A stretch of DNA of 33,678 nucleotides from Thiohalospira sp051745535 (GTDB lineage Bacteria; Pseudomonadota; Gammaproteobacteria; Thiohalospirales; Thiohalospiraceae): contig JBNJED010000006.1 in the NCBI GenBank assembly GCA_051745535.1, positions 1 to 33,678 of the forward strand, given 5' to 3'. Below the pieces are notes generated by a model, which saw only the letters and a list, made by a program, of their open reading frames with translations, was not told the origin of the DNA and searched no databases. This document shows, piece by piece, positions 1-7,602 of this stretch. The position numbers and the translations under genes were made by a program. Within the stretch, counting starts at the first letter, position 1, and every line of letters starts with the position of its first letter.

Positions 1-1
1 G

Positions 2-367
2 GAGGCGCCGGTCAAGCGCTACATCGACGAGTGCCTCCAGGGCAAGGAGGGTCCGCTGGGCAAGGACTTCAACATGCGCTGGGTCGCCTCCATGGTCGCG
101 GAGGTCCACCGCATCCTGAACCGCGGCGGGATCTTCATGTATCCCCTGGACTCCAAGACCATGGCCAAGGGCCAGGCCGGCAAGCTGCGGCTGATGTACG
201 AGGCCAACCCGATGTCGTTCATCGTGGAACAGGCCGGCGGCGCCTCCACCACCGGGCGTGAGCGGATCATGTCCATGAAGCCCGAGCACATCCACCAGCG
301 CGTGCCGGTGGTCCTGGGCTCGCGCACCGAGGTCGAGCGGGTTACCGCCTACCACAACGAGGGCTGA
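2..367 (+). CDS. fbp: Fructose-1,6-bisphosphatase class 1, C-terminal part (5' truncated by window edge)
   Basis: The frame is open from the left edge to TGA at 365-367 and encodes about 121 C-terminal residues of class 1 fructose-1,6-bisphosphatase. This cytosolic enzyme hydrolyses fructose-1,6-bisphosphate to fructose-6-phosphate in gluconeogenesis and, in autotrophs, in the Calvin cycle. Family-typical stretches are visible: VKRYIDECL, FNMRWVASMVAEVHRIL, RGGIFMYP, KLRLMYEANPM, FIVEQAGG and a C-terminal HQRVPVVLGS followed by EVERV. Substrate-binding Asn, Tyr and Lys positions of the family fall in these blocks. The start and the metal-site N-terminal half lie outside the window. The gene converges on gyrB and is followed by a rho-independent terminator at 408-430. 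Identification is firm; whether it serves gluconeogenesis or carbon fixation cannot be judged here. Confidence 0.95.
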   Translation, partial: EAPVKRYIDECLQGKEGPLGKDFNMRWVASMVAEVHRILNRGGIFMYPLDSKTMAKGQAGKLRLMYEANPMSFIVEQAGGASTTGRERIMSMKPEHIHQRVPVVLGSRTEVERVTAYHNEG

Positions 368-407
368 CCGACCTTGCGCATCCCGCCCCGCGGCGGGATT
401 TCATCGA

Positions 408-430
408 GGGGCCCTGCGGGGCCCCTTTTT
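408..430 (+). terminator. Rho-independent terminator of fbp
   Basis: A 7-bp GC stem (408-414 pairs with 419-425, loop TGCG) is followed directly by five T residues at 426-430 on the plus strand. A second hairpin lies just upstream, with arms 381-387 and 392-398. Position 41 bases after the fbp stop fits an intrinsic terminator for fbp. Confidence 0.8.
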
Positions 431-464
431 CGTGGTGCCCGGTCACTCGCGTCCGGGGCGCCCA

Positions 465-500
465 GAGAAAGAGGGCCCGGGGGTCGCCCCCCGGGCCCTC
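465..500 (-). terminator. Rho-independent terminator of the dnaA-dnaN-recF-gyrB run
   Basis: A 13-bp perfect stem pairs 471-483 with 488-500 around a 4-base loop. On the minus strand it is followed by a T-rich tract (complement of 465-470). It sits 29 bases past the gyrB stop and is the natural end of the leftward replication-gene transcript. Together with 408-430 it forms a facing pair between convergent genes. Confidence 0.75.
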
Positions 501-529
501 TTCGTTCCCGTCTGCCGCGACGACCGGAC

Positions 530-2941
530 TCAGACGTCTAGGTTGGTCACCGACAGGGCGTTGGCCTCGATGAAGTCCCGACGCGGCTCCACCTGGTCCC
601 CCATGAGGGTGGTGAAGATCTCGTCGGCCGCCACGGCATCCTCGATACCCACCTGCAGCATGCGCCGGCTCGCGGGGTCCATGGTGGTCTCCCAGAGCTG
701 CTCGGGGTTCATCTCCCCCAGCCCCTTGTAGCGCTGGATGCTCTGGCCCCGCTTGGCCTCGCCCAGCAGCCACTCAATGGCCTCCTTGAAGCTGGCCACC
801 GCCTGGATCTTGTCGCCGCGACGGGCGTAGGCCCCCTCGCCGATGAGCCCCTCCAGCCGATCGTGGAGCCGGCGCATGGCCCGATACTCCCCGGAGTTGA
901 AGAACTCCCCGTCGAACCGCTGCCGGGTCTCGTTGGAATGGCGGGTGATGACCAGGTCGGCGGTGTAGTCGCCGTGCTCGGGATCCCGGCCCACCTCGAA
1001 GCGGTAGGTGAGCCCGGCTGGCCGCTCGGCGTTCAGGCGGTCCTCCAGCTGCCGGAACCACTCGGTCACCGCGGCCTCGTCCTGCCGCTGCTCCTCGCTC
1101 AGGTTCGGCATGTAGACCATCTTCTCCAGGACCTCGGTATTGTACCGATGACCCATCCGCTCGATGGTCGCCATGACCGCGGAATACTCCCGCGCCAGCT
1201 CCTCCAGCCCCGGTCCGGTGAGCGCCGGCGCCTCCGGGTTCACGTGCAGCGCCGCACCATCCAGGGCGACCCCCAGGAGGTAGTCCGTGAGCTCCCGGTC
1301 GTCCTTGACGTACTGCTCCTGCTTGCCCTTCTTGAGCTTGTAGAGCGGCGGCTGGGCGATATAGACGTGGCCGCGCTCCACCAGCTCCGGCATCTGCCGG
1401 TAGAAGAAGGTCAGCAACAGGGTCCGGATGTGGGAGCCGTCCACGTCCGCATCGGTCATGATGATGATCCGGTGATAGCGGAGGTTGTCGGCGTTGAACT
1501 CCTCCCGCCCGATCCCGGTGCCCAGCGCCGTGATGAGCGTCGCCACCTCCACCGAGGAGAGCATCTTGTCGAAGCGCGCCTTCTCGACGTTCAGGATCTT
1601 GCCCTTCAAGGGGAGGATGGCCTGGTAGCGCCGGTCCCGGCCCTGCTTCGCGGAACCGCCGGCGGAGTCGCCCTCCACCAGATAGAGCTCGGAGTGGGCC
1701 GGATCCTTCTCCTGGCAGTCCGCCAGCTTGCCCGGCAGCCCCGCGACATCCAGAGCCCCCTTGCGACGGGTCATCTCGCGCGCCTTGCGCGCCGCATCCC
1801 GGGCGCGGGCCGCGTCGATGACCTTGCCGGCGATGGCCTTGGCCTCGTTGGGGTGCTCGTCCAGGAACTCGGCGAGGTTGTCCGAGAGACAGGACTCCAC
1901 CAGCCCCTTCACCTCGGAGGAGACCAGCTTCTCCTTGGTCTGGGAGGAGAACTTGGGGTCCGGCACCTTCACCGAGATCACCGCCGTCAGCCCCTCCCGC
2001 GCATCATCCCCGGAGGGGGCGACCTTGGCCTTGCCGGCGTAGCCCTCCCGCTCGATGTACTGGTTCATGGTCCGCGTGAGCGCGGCCCGGAAGCCCGAGA
2101 GGTGGGTCCCGCCGTCCTTCTGCGGGATGTTGTTGGTGAAACAGAAGATCGACTCCTGATAGGAGTCGTTCCACTGCATCGCCACCTCCACGGTCATCCC
2201 CTCGCGGTCAGCGGTGAAGTGGAAGACCTCGCCGTGCAGCGGCTCCTTCTTCTGGTTCAGGTGCTCGACGAAGGCGCGAATACCTCCCTGGTACTCGAAG
2301 ACGTCGTCCCGCGGCTCGCCCCGCTCGTCCCGGAGCTCGATCCGGACCCCGGAGTTCAGGAAGGAGAGCTCCCGCAACCGGCGGGCGAGTATATCGTAGT
2401 GGAACTCCGTATCGGCGAAGACCTCGCGGCTGGGGAGGAAGCGGATCTCGGTGCCGCTGCTGTCCGTCTCGCCCTTCTCCACCAGCTCCGACTGCGGTTC
2501 ACCCATGGAGAAGGTCTGCTCGTAGATCCGGCCGTTCCGGCGGATGGTCAGCCGCAGCTCCTCGGAGAGGGCGTTGACCACAGAGACGCCCACGCCGTGG
2601 AGGCCGCCGGAGACCTTGTAGGAGTTGTTATCGAACTTCCCGCCGGCGTGGAGGACGGTCATTATGACCTCGGCGGCGGAGCGCCCCTCCTCCTCGTGGA
2701 AATCCACCGGGATCCCGCGGCCGTCGTCGCGGACGGTGACGGCGCCGTCGCCGTGGATGGCGACCTGGATGGTGGAACAGTATCCGCCCAGCGCCTCGTC
2801 GATGGCGTTGTCCACCACCTCGAAGACCATATGGTGGAGGCCCGTGCCGTCATCGGTATCGCCGATGTACATGCCGGGCCGCTTGCGGACCGCGTCTAGG
2901 CCCTTGAGGACCTTGATGCTCGAGGAATCGTATTCGGCCAT
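530..2941 (-). CDS. gyrB: DNA gyrase subunit B
   Basis: This 803-residue protein is the ATPase subunit of DNA gyrase (type IIA topoisomerase), which works with GyrA to introduce negative supercoils. The N-terminal GHKL ATPase domain shows the catalytic Glu41 and Asn45 (FEVVDNAIDEA), DDGRGIP at 72-78 and the glycine loop GGLHGVG at 112-118. The TOPRIM domain shows EGDSAGGSA from Glu423 and the metal-binding DADVD at 497-501. The C-terminal tail has RYKGLGEMNPEQLW, typical of GyrB rather than ParE. The length of about 800 residues includes the GyrB insert usual in Gram-negative bacteria. ATG at 2939-2941 is preceded by an AGGGAG-like ribosome site. It is the last gene of the leftward dnaA-dnaN-recF-gyrB cluster, 25 bases after recF. 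Confidence 0.98.
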   Translation of the reverse strand: MAEYDSSSIKVLKGLDAVRKRPGMYIGDTDDGTGLHHMVFEVVDNAIDEALGGYCSTIQVAIHGDGAVTVRDDGRGIPVDFHEEEGRSAAEVIMTVLHAGGKFDNNSYKVSGGLHGVGVSVVNALSEELRLTIRRNGRIYEQTFSMGEPQSELVEKGETDSSGTEIRFLPSREVFADTEFHYDILARRLRELSFLNSGVRIELRDERGEPRDDVFEYQGGIRAFVEHLNQKKEPLHGEVFHFTADREGMTVEVAMQWNDSYQESIFCFTNNIPQKDGGTHLSGFRAALTRTMNQYIEREGYAGKAKVAPSGDDAREGLTAVISVKVPDPKFSSQTKEKLVSSEVKGLVESCLSDNLAEFLDEHPNEAKAIAGKVIDAARARDAARKAREMTRRKGALDVAGLPGKLADCQEKDPAHSELYLVEGDSAGGSAKQGRDRRYQAILPLKGKILNVEKARFDKMLSSVEVATLITALGTGIGREEFNADNLRYHRIIIMTDADVDGSHIRTLLLTFFYRQMPELVERGHVYIAQPPLYKLKKGKQEQYVKDDRELTDYLLGVALDGAALHVNPEAPALTGPGLEELAREYSAVMATIERMGHRYNTEVLEKMVYMPNLSEEQRQDEAAVTEWFRQLEDRLNAERPAGLTYRFEVGRDPEHGDYTADLVITRHSNETRQRFDGEFFNSGEYRAMRRLHDRLEGLIGEGAYARRGDKIQAVASFKEAIEWLLGEAKRGQSIQRYKGLGEMNPEQLWETTMDPASRRMLQVGIEDAVAADEIFTTLMGDQVEPRRDFIEANALSVTNLDV

Positions 2942-2966
2942 GTCTGCTCCCTGGACGCTGCCGCCA

Positions 2967-4037
2967 TTATACCACCCTGCGGGCCTGGCCGTGTTCCACC
3001 CGGAACCGTCGATCGACCTCGCCCTCCGGTACCAGCCCCTCCTCGGTGGCCGTCACCAGCGCCTGGATCCCCAGCTCCCGGACCGCGGCGAGGAGCCGCT
3101 GGCGATGGACCTCGTCCAGCTCCGCCGGGAGGTCGTCCAGCAGCAGCAGCGCGCCCTCGCCCATCCGTTCACCGAATAGCTCCAGCTGCGCCAGCCGCAG
3201 GGCGGCGGCCAGCAGCTTCTGCTGACCGCGCGAGACCCGCTCCGCCGCCGCGGCGCCGTCCACCCGGATGGCCAGCTCCGCCCGGTGGGGTCCCGAGCCG
3301 GTGTGGCCCTGTCGGCGATCCCCCTCCCATCCGGCCTCCAGCGCGTCGGCCAGCGTTCGTTCCCGCGCCCAACCCGAATGGAGACTCAGTTCCAGCCCCT
3401 CCAGGCCGAAGTGCCGACCGGCCGTGGCCACGGCCCGGGGCGCGAGATCCGCCAGGTAGCGTCGTCGGGCGGAATCCACGGCCTCCCCCAGGGCTATCAG
3501 CTCCTGGTCCCACGCCCGCGCCACCGCCGGCCCGCTGCCCTGTCGAAGCGCCGCGTTGCGCTGCTCCAGGACGCGCCGATACCGCCGCCACTGGCGGAGG
3601 AAGGCAGGTTCCACGTGGAACACGCCCCAGTCCACCAGGGCCCGTCGTTCGGCCGGCGGCCCCTCCACGAGACGATGGGAATCCGGATTGACGAGCTGGA
3701 GGGGGAGGCAATCGGCCAGTTCGGCGATGCTCCCGGCATCCCCCCCGTCACGGCGAAGCCGCGTCTCCCCCTCGCCGCCCTCGACGCCCAGGCGGTGATC
3801 GCCGCCATGCCAGGCCGCCTCGCCGTAGGCCACGAGCCGGCCGCGGCCTCCCTGAACCACCCGGCGCAGGGAACGGGCCCGGAACGACCGGCCGAGGCCC
3901 AGGATGTGGACCCCCTCCAGGATGCTCGTCTTCCCGCTGGCATTGGGGCCGATGAGCCAGTTCACCCCGGGCCCGGGTTCGAGATCCAGATCCTCGATAT
4001 TGCGCAGCCCGCGGAGGACCAGTCGCCGCAGAAACAT
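2967..4037 (-). CDS. recF: DNA replication and repair protein RecF
   Basis: This 356-residue SMC/ABC-like ATPase binds DNA and acts with RecO and RecR to load RecA at single-strand gaps and stalled forks. The Walker A motif GPNASGKTS lies at 30-38, the ABC signature VSRGQQKLL at about 268-276, and Walker B with LLLDDLPAELD at about 298-308. Length is normal for the family. The start lies only 3 bases after the dnaN stop, so translation is probably coupled to dnaN. Codons 139-144 (VFHVEP) contain a parS-like palindrome at 3607-3622, an extra constraint on this part of the coding sequence. Confidence 0.97.
   Translation of the reverse strand: MFLRRLVLRGLRNIEDLDLEPGPGVNWLIGPNASGKTSILEGVHILGLGRSFRARSLRRVVQGGRGRLVAYGEAAWHGGDHRLGVEGGEGETRLRRDGGDAGSIAELADCLPLQLVNPDSHRLVEGPPAERRALVDWGVFHVEPAFLRQWRRYRRVLEQRNAALRQGSGPAVARAWDQELIALGEAVDSARRRYLADLAPRAVATAGRHFGLEGLELSLHSGWARERTLADALEAGWEGDRRQGHTGSGPHRAELAIRVDGAAAAERVSRGQQKLLAAALRLAQLELFGERMGEGALLLLDDLPAELDEVHRQRLLAAVRELGIQALVTATEEGLVPEGEVDRRFRVEHGQARRVV
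3607..3622. other. parS: parS centromere site (ParB binding)
   Basis: The 16-mer GGTTCCACGTGGAACA differs at one end position from the perfect palindrome TGTTCCACGTGGAACA, a well-known form of the conserved bacterial parS site. It lies inside recF. A ParB with the CTP-binding GERRWRA motif is encoded about 10 kb away (14044-14919), so both partners are in the window. A site this close to the origin is where ParB is normally loaded. Other CACGTG cores in the window lack the flanking arms. Confidence 0.85.
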
Positions 4038-4040
4038 GCC

Positions 4041-5144
4041 CTAGATACGCATGGGCATGACCACGTACCGGCAGTCCCCCTCCTCGCCCCCGTCGATGAG
4101 ACAGCTGCTGTTGCTGTCGGCCAGGTGCAGGCGCGCCTGTTCACTGTCCAGCGCCCCGAGGGCGTCCAGGAGGTAGCTGGCGTTGAACCCGATCTCCATC
4201 TCCGGGCCGTTGTATTCGACCTCCAGCGTCGCCTCGGCCTCCTCCTGCTCGGGATTGTGGGCCACCGCACCGACCTCGCCGGCGCGCACCTGCAGCCGGA
4301 TCCCGCGATACTTCTCGTTGGAGAGGATGGCCGCCCGCTGCAGGGTCTCGCGCAGGAGCCGACGGTCGGCGGTGACCTGATGGCGATTGCCGCTGGGGAT
4401 CACCTGCTCGTAGTCCGGGAAGCGGCCGTCGATGAGCTTGGTCGTGAAGCCGGTATCCCCGAGCTGGAACCGTAGGTGGCTGCCCCCGGCCTCGATGGTG
4501 ACGAGCTCCTCATCCTCTCCCAGGAGCTTGGCCAGCTCCATGACCGCCTTGCGCGGCACAATGGCCTGGACCCCGCCCTCGGGGTCGTGCTCGGTCCCCA
4601 CTTCGCACAGCGCCAGCCGATGGCCGTCGGTGGCCACAGTCCGCAGGGTATGGTCGGCCACCTCCAGCAGCAGGCCGTTGAGGTAGTAGCGGACGTCCTG
4701 CTGGGCCATGGCGAAGCTCGTGCGATCCAGTAGCCCCTTGAGATGGCCCTGGGGTACCTGGAACGAGGTCGCCTCCGGGCGCTGCTCCATGACCGGGAAT
4801 TCCGTGGCCGGCAGTGTCGCGAGGCTGAATCGGCTCCGCCCGGAGCGGACCACCATCTTCTCCCCATCCTGCTGGAAGGTGATGGCGGCCCCCTCGGGGA
4901 GCGAGCGCACGATATCCGTGAGCTTGCGCGCCGGGACCGTCACCCGTCCCTCCTCGGCTGCTTCCTCCAGGGGCACGTGCGTCACCAGCTCCAGTTCCAG
5001 ATCTGTCCCGGTCAGGGCGAGCCCTCGGGGCGATACCGTCAACAAGATGTTCGCGAGGATGGGCATGGTCTGCTTGCGCTCCACTACTCCCCCCACGGCC
5101 TGCAGGGGCCGGAGGAGTGCCTCGCGCTGGATGCCGAATTTCAT
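4041..5144 (-). CDS. dnaN: DNA polymerase III beta subunit (sliding clamp)
   Basis: This 367-residue protein matches the bacterial sliding clamp, which encircles DNA as a dimer and tethers polymerase III and other partners. The N-terminus MKFGIQREALLRPLQ and the stretch VVERKQTMPILANILL are family hallmarks, and a C-terminus ending VVMPMRI is typical: the last residues contribute to the partner-binding groove. Length agrees with the usual 366-380. ATG at 5142-5144 follows the dnaA-dnaN spacer, which is AT-rich and may hold the origin. It is followed at 3 bases by recF. Confidence 0.98.
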   Translation of the reverse strand: MKFGIQREALLRPLQAVGGVVERKQTMPILANILLTVSPRGLALTGTDLELELVTHVPLEEAAEEGRVTVPARKLTDIVRSLPEGAAITFQQDGEKMVVRSGRSRFSLATLPATEFPVMEQRPEATSFQVPQGHLKGLLDRTSFAMAQQDVRYYLNGLLLEVADHTLRTVATDGHRLALCEVGTEHDPEGGVQAIVPRKAVMELAKLLGEDEELVTIEAGGSHLRFQLGDTGFTTKLIDGRFPDYEQVIPSGNRHQVTADRRLLRETLQRAAILSNEKYRGIRLQVRAGEVGAVAHNPEQEEAEATLEVEYNGPEMEIGFNASYLLDALGALDSEQARLHLADSNSSCLIDGGEEGDCRYVVMPMRI

Positions 5145-5307
5145 ATCCGCTCCCGATGCAGTTGTAGTGATCTGTATTCTTTTAAAACCCGTTGTAATAA
5201 TAAGGGCCGGCTATGACTGGGGATGAACTCCTAAAATCCCCGTTTTGTCAGTAGGTTGTGACTCGATCTATCGGTTAACAACCAGCGTCCTCAGCCGGTC
5301 CACTCCC

Positions 5308-5316
5308 TGTGGAAAA
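5308..5316 (-). promoter_or_regulatory. DnaA box
   Basis: On the minus strand this reads TTTTCCACA, which fits the relaxed DnaA box TTWTNCACA at every position. It lies 38 bases from a consensus box in the opposite orientation. Confidence 0.65.
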
Positions 5317-5353
5317 CCTGTGCCGAATCTCGCCTTTCCATCGCTCCCCGGAG

Positions 5354-5362
5354 TTATCCACA
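5354..5362 (+). promoter_or_regulatory. DnaA box (consensus)
   Basis: This reads TTATCCACA, a perfect high-affinity DnaA box. It ends 12 bases before the dnaA stop codon, in the dnaA-dnaN spacer. Confidence 0.8.
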
Positions 5363-5374
5363 GCTTCTTCCCGG

Positions 5375-6706
5375 TCAACTCGTCAGGGTTCTCAACAGGT
5401 TTTGATAGTCCTCGTGAAACCGGTTGTCGCTCTGCCGGAGCTCCTCCACCTTGCGGCAGGCGTAGAGGACCGTCGTATGGTCGCGACCCCCGAAGGCATC
5501 CCCGATCTCCGGCAGGCTGTGGCTGGTCAGCTCCTTGGCCAGTGCCATGGCGAGCTGCCGGGGCCGGGCGATGGAGCGGCTGCGCTTCTTGGAGAGCAGA
5601 TCGCCCATGCGGATCTTGTAGTAGCCGGCCACCGTCTTCTGGATGTTGTCCACGGTTACCAGTTTGTCCTGGAGCGCGAGGAGGTCCTTGAGCGCCTCCT
5701 TGGCGAAGGCGAGGTCGATGGCGTGGCCGGTGAAGTGGGCATTGGCCACGACCCGCCGTAGTGCCCCCTCCAGCTCCCGCACATTGGACCGGATTCGCTT
5801 GGCGATGAAGAAGGCCACCTCGTCGGGGAGTTCGGCGCCCGACTGGCTCGCCTTGCTCTTGAGGATGGCGACCCGGGTCTCCAGCTCCGGTGGCTCGATG
5901 GCCACCGTCAGGCCCCACCCGAAGCGCGAGCGCAGCCGCTCCTCCAGCCCCTCGACCTCCTTGGGGTAGCGGTCGCAGCTGAGGATGATCTGCTGCTCGC
6001 TCTCCAGCAGGGCATTGAAGGTGTGGAAGAACTCCTCCTGGGAGCGCTCCTTGTTCGCGAAGAACTGGATATCGTCGATGAGCAGGGCGTCCACCGAGCG
6101 GTAGAACTTCTTGAAGTCGTCGATGACGTTGTGCTGCAGCGCCTTGATCATGTCCGAGACGAAGCGCTCGGAGTGGAGATAGATCACCCGGGCATCGGGT
6201 CGGCGCTCGCGGATCTGGTTGCCCACCGCGTGCATGAGATGGGTCTTGCCCAGCCCCACGCCGCCATAGATGAACAGGGGGTTGTAGGTCGCCCCCGCGC
6301 TGCTGCCGACCTGCAGCGAGGCGGCGCGCGCCAGCTGGTTGGACTTGCCCTCGACGAAGTTGTCGAAGGTGAAGGCCGGATTGAGCCGACTGGGCGAGGC
6401 GCGGAATCGGGAGGACTCCGCCGCCTCCCGCACGGTGCTCTCCCCCTGGGTGCTCCCCTCCCCGGGGCTGTCCACGACCAGCGACACGGCCGGGCCGGAT
6501 CCCTCGGCGACCCGCTCCACGGTCTCCCGGATCCGCCCCGCGGCGTGGTTCTGTACCCACTCCTGGACGAAGGGGTTGGGGGCGCAGAGCTCCAGCGCCC
6601 CCTCACGCTCGCGCGCCTGAAGCGGCCGGATCCAGGTGTTGAACTCCTGATCCGGGAATTCCTGTTCCAGTCGCTCCAGGCAGCGCTGCCATAGCGTCGA
6701 AGACAC
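5375..6706 (-). CDS. dnaA: Chromosomal replication initiator protein DnaA
   Basis: This 443-residue AAA+ initiator binds DnaA boxes and melts the origin. Domain I (about 1-85) has the conserved W-x-R-C-L and FNTWIRPL stretches. Domain II is a short variable linker. Domain III begins near FTFDNFVEGKSN and has Walker A GGVGLGKTH at 148-156 and Walker B LLIDD at 208-212. Domain IV carries the DNA-binding signature GGRDHTTVLYACRKV at 406-420. The chosen start is GTG at 6704-6706, as in many gammaproteobacterial dnaA genes, with AGAGG 6 bases upstream. The upstream region holds a consensus DnaA box (6764-6772), consistent with autoregulation. It is divergent from rpmH and heads the leftward dnaA-dnaN-recF-gyrB cluster. 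Confidence 0.98.
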   Translation of the reverse strand: MSSTLWQRCLERLEQEFPDQEFNTWIRPLQAREREGALELCAPNPFVQEWVQNHAAGRIRETVERVAEGSGPAVSLVVDSPGEGSTQGESTVREAAESSRFRASPSRLNPAFTFDNFVEGKSNQLARAASLQVGSSAGATYNPLFIYGGVGLGKTHLMHAVGNQIRERRPDARVIYLHSERFVSDMIKALQHNVIDDFKKFYRSVDALLIDDIQFFANKERSQEEFFHTFNALLESEQQIILSCDRYPKEVEGLEERLRSRFGWGLTVAIEPPELETRVAILKSKASQSGAELPDEVAFFIAKRIRSNVRELEGALRRVVANAHFTGHAIDLAFAKEALKDLLALQDKLVTVDNIQKTVAGYYKIRMGDLLSKKRSRSIARPRQLAMALAKELTSHSLPEIGDAFGGRDHTTVLYACRKVEELRQSDNRFHEDYQNLLRTLTS

Positions 6707-6763
6707 CGAATACCTCTGCCTCGCGGGGGATGGAACGGGGCAGTCTAACCCCCGGTGCCGGAG

Positions 6764-6772
6764 TTATCCACA
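6764..6772 (+). promoter_or_regulatory. DnaA box upstream of dnaA
   Basis: A perfect TTATCCACA lies 58 bases upstream of the dnaA start in the dnaA-rpmH divergent spacer (6707-6890). It could mediate repression of dnaA by its own product, could belong to an origin in this spacer, or both. I see no second clear box in this spacer and no strongly AT-rich segment comparable to that at 5160-5250. Confidence 0.8.
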
Positions 6773-6805
6773 CCCCCGAAGGGGTCCCGTACGGCCCCGC
6801 CTTCC

Positions 6806-6834
6806 TTGACACTAACGCCCCGACTGGATAGATT
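6806..6834 (+). promoter_or_regulatory. Sigma70-type promoter for rpmH-rnpA
   Basis: TTGACA at 6806-6811 is a perfect -35 hexamer. TAGATT at 6829-6834 follows after a 17-base spacer and matches 4 of 6 positions of TATAAT. It lies about 56 bases upstream of the rpmH ATG, giving a leader of roughly 50 bases. Confidence 0.75.
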
Positions 6835-6890
6835 CCCTTCCCTTTTCCAGCCGCGCCTTCGCGCGGGCGGACCTCCGGGGAACGAGTCTC

Positions 6891-7025
6891 ATGAAGCGTA
6901 CGTATCAGCCGAGCAACATCAAGCGCAAGCGCACCCACGGTTTCCGGGCGCGCATGAAGACCCGGGCCGGGCGCAAGGTGCTCAAGGCGCGGCGGGACAA
7001 GGGGCGCAAGCGCCTCACCGTTTGA
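6891..7025 (+). CDS. rpmH: 50S ribosomal protein L34
   Basis: This 44-residue, strongly basic protein begins MKRTYQPSNIKRKRTHGFRA and ends RKRLTV. It is a textbook bL34, a component of the large ribosomal subunit. Length matches the family (44-46). It is transcribed from a strong promoter at 6806-6834, divergent from dnaA, and its TGA stop overlaps the TTG start of rnpA, which indicates translational coupling. The rpmH-rnpA-yidD-yidC order is the conserved bacterial arrangement. Confidence 0.98.
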   Translation: MKRTYQPSNIKRKRTHGFRARMKTRAGRKVLKARRDKGRKRLTV

Positions 7026-7426
7026 CAGCGACCGGCCCCTTTCGGCGCCGGCAGCGATTGCTCGACGGCGCGGATTTCCGCCGCGTCTTCCAGCAGTCCG
7101 ATCCGCCGCGCAGCTCCGACGCCTATCTGACCCTGCTGGCCCGCCCCGATAACGGCCTCGGCTGGCCGCGTCTCGGCCTGGCCATCGGCCGCAAGGTCAC
7201 CCTGCGCGCGGTGGGCCGCAACCGGATCAAGCGGCTGGCCCGCGAATCCTTCCGGGCCGAGCAGGCCGACCTGCCGCCCCTGGATATCGTCGTCCTGGCC
7301 CGTCCGGCGGCCGCGGCGGCCGACAACGCCACCCTGTGGGCCTCGCTGGCCCGCAACTGGAAGAGGCTTCGCCAGCGATGCGGACACTCCTCATCCTCGC
7401 CGTCCGACTCTACCGCTACGTCGTGA
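7022..7426 (+). CDS. rnpA: Ribonuclease P protein component
   Basis: This is a 134-residue basic protein, the protein subunit of RNase P, which helps the catalytic RNA mature tRNA 5' ends. The family RNR motif GRNRIKRLARESFR lies at about 65-78, with the preceding RLGLAIGRKV strand. I choose TTG at 7022 as start because it gives a normal N-terminus (PFRRRQRLLDGADFRRVF) and overlaps the rpmH stop in a TTGA arrangement; no ATG or GTG is available at a fitting place. The 3' end overlaps yidD by 49 bases, so the last 16 residues (CGHSSSSPSDSTATS region) are low-complexity sequence dictated in part by the yidD frame. The true start needs protein evidence. Confidence 0.9.
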   Translation: MTATGPFRRRQRLLDGADFRRVFQQSDPPRSSDAYLTLLARPDNGLGWPRLGLAIGRKVTLRAVGRNRIKRLARESFRAEQADLPPLDIVVLARPAAAAADNATLWASLARNWKRLRQRCGHSSSSPSDSTATS

Positions 7427-7602
7427 GTCCGCTGATGGGGCCGCGCTGCCGCTTCCATCCGACCTGCTCCTGCTATGCGGAGGAGGCCGTCCAGCGCCAC
7501 GGCGTCTGGCGCGGCGGCTGGCTTGCCCTCCGACGCCTGGGGCGCTGTCATCCCTGGCACCCCGGTGGGGTGGACCCCGTTCCCGAGAGAGAGACCGACT
7601 GA
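7378..7602 (+). CDS. yidD: Membrane protein insertion efficiency factor YidD
   Basis: This 74-residue protein starts MRTLLILAVRLYRYVVSP and contains GPRCRFHPTCSCYA with Cys24, Cys30 and Cys32, followed by GGWLALRRLGRCHPWHPGG. These are the hallmarks of the small YidD (former DUF37) family. YidD is an inner-membrane-associated amphipathic protein that aids YidC in inserting membrane proteins. The ATG at 7378 is the one used across the family; an in-frame ATG at 7336 would add 14 unconserved residues. It overlaps rnpA by 49 bases and abuts yidC, whose ATG follows the stop immediately. Confidence 0.95.
   Translation: MRTLLILAVRLYRYVVSPLMGPRCRFHPTCSCYAEEAVQRHGVWRGGWLALRRLGRCHPWHPGGVDPVPERETD

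Larger units (their letters stand above)
5145..5374. other. Candidate replication origin (oriC) in the dnaA-dnaN spacer
   Basis: This 230-base spacer contains two DnaA boxes in opposite orientation (5308-5316 and 5354-5362) and a stretch at about 5160-5250 that is much richer in A+T than its surroundings, including TTTTAAAA and a TAATAATAA run at 5195-5203. Boxes plus an AT-rich segment beside dnaA is the usual origin layout. It also has an inverted repeat, GGTTGT (5254-5259) with ACAACC (5278-5283). The number of clear boxes is low for a full oriC, and the dnaA-rpmH spacer is an alternative, so this is a candidate only. It must also contain the dnaN promoter if dnaN is not read solely from dnaA. 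Confidence 0.5.

Noticed and set aside
863..2899. Long open frame (678 codons) antisense to gyrB
   Set aside because: High GC content leaves few stops in the antisense frames. The translation is low-complexity (His, Leu, Gly, Val, Arg) without any domain, and gyrB is certain.
5195..5203. TAATAATAA as a DnaA-trio unwinding element
   Set aside because: The orientation and the lack of an adjacent DnaA box with a GC cluster on the proper side do not fit the described element, so I list it only as part of the AT-rich block.
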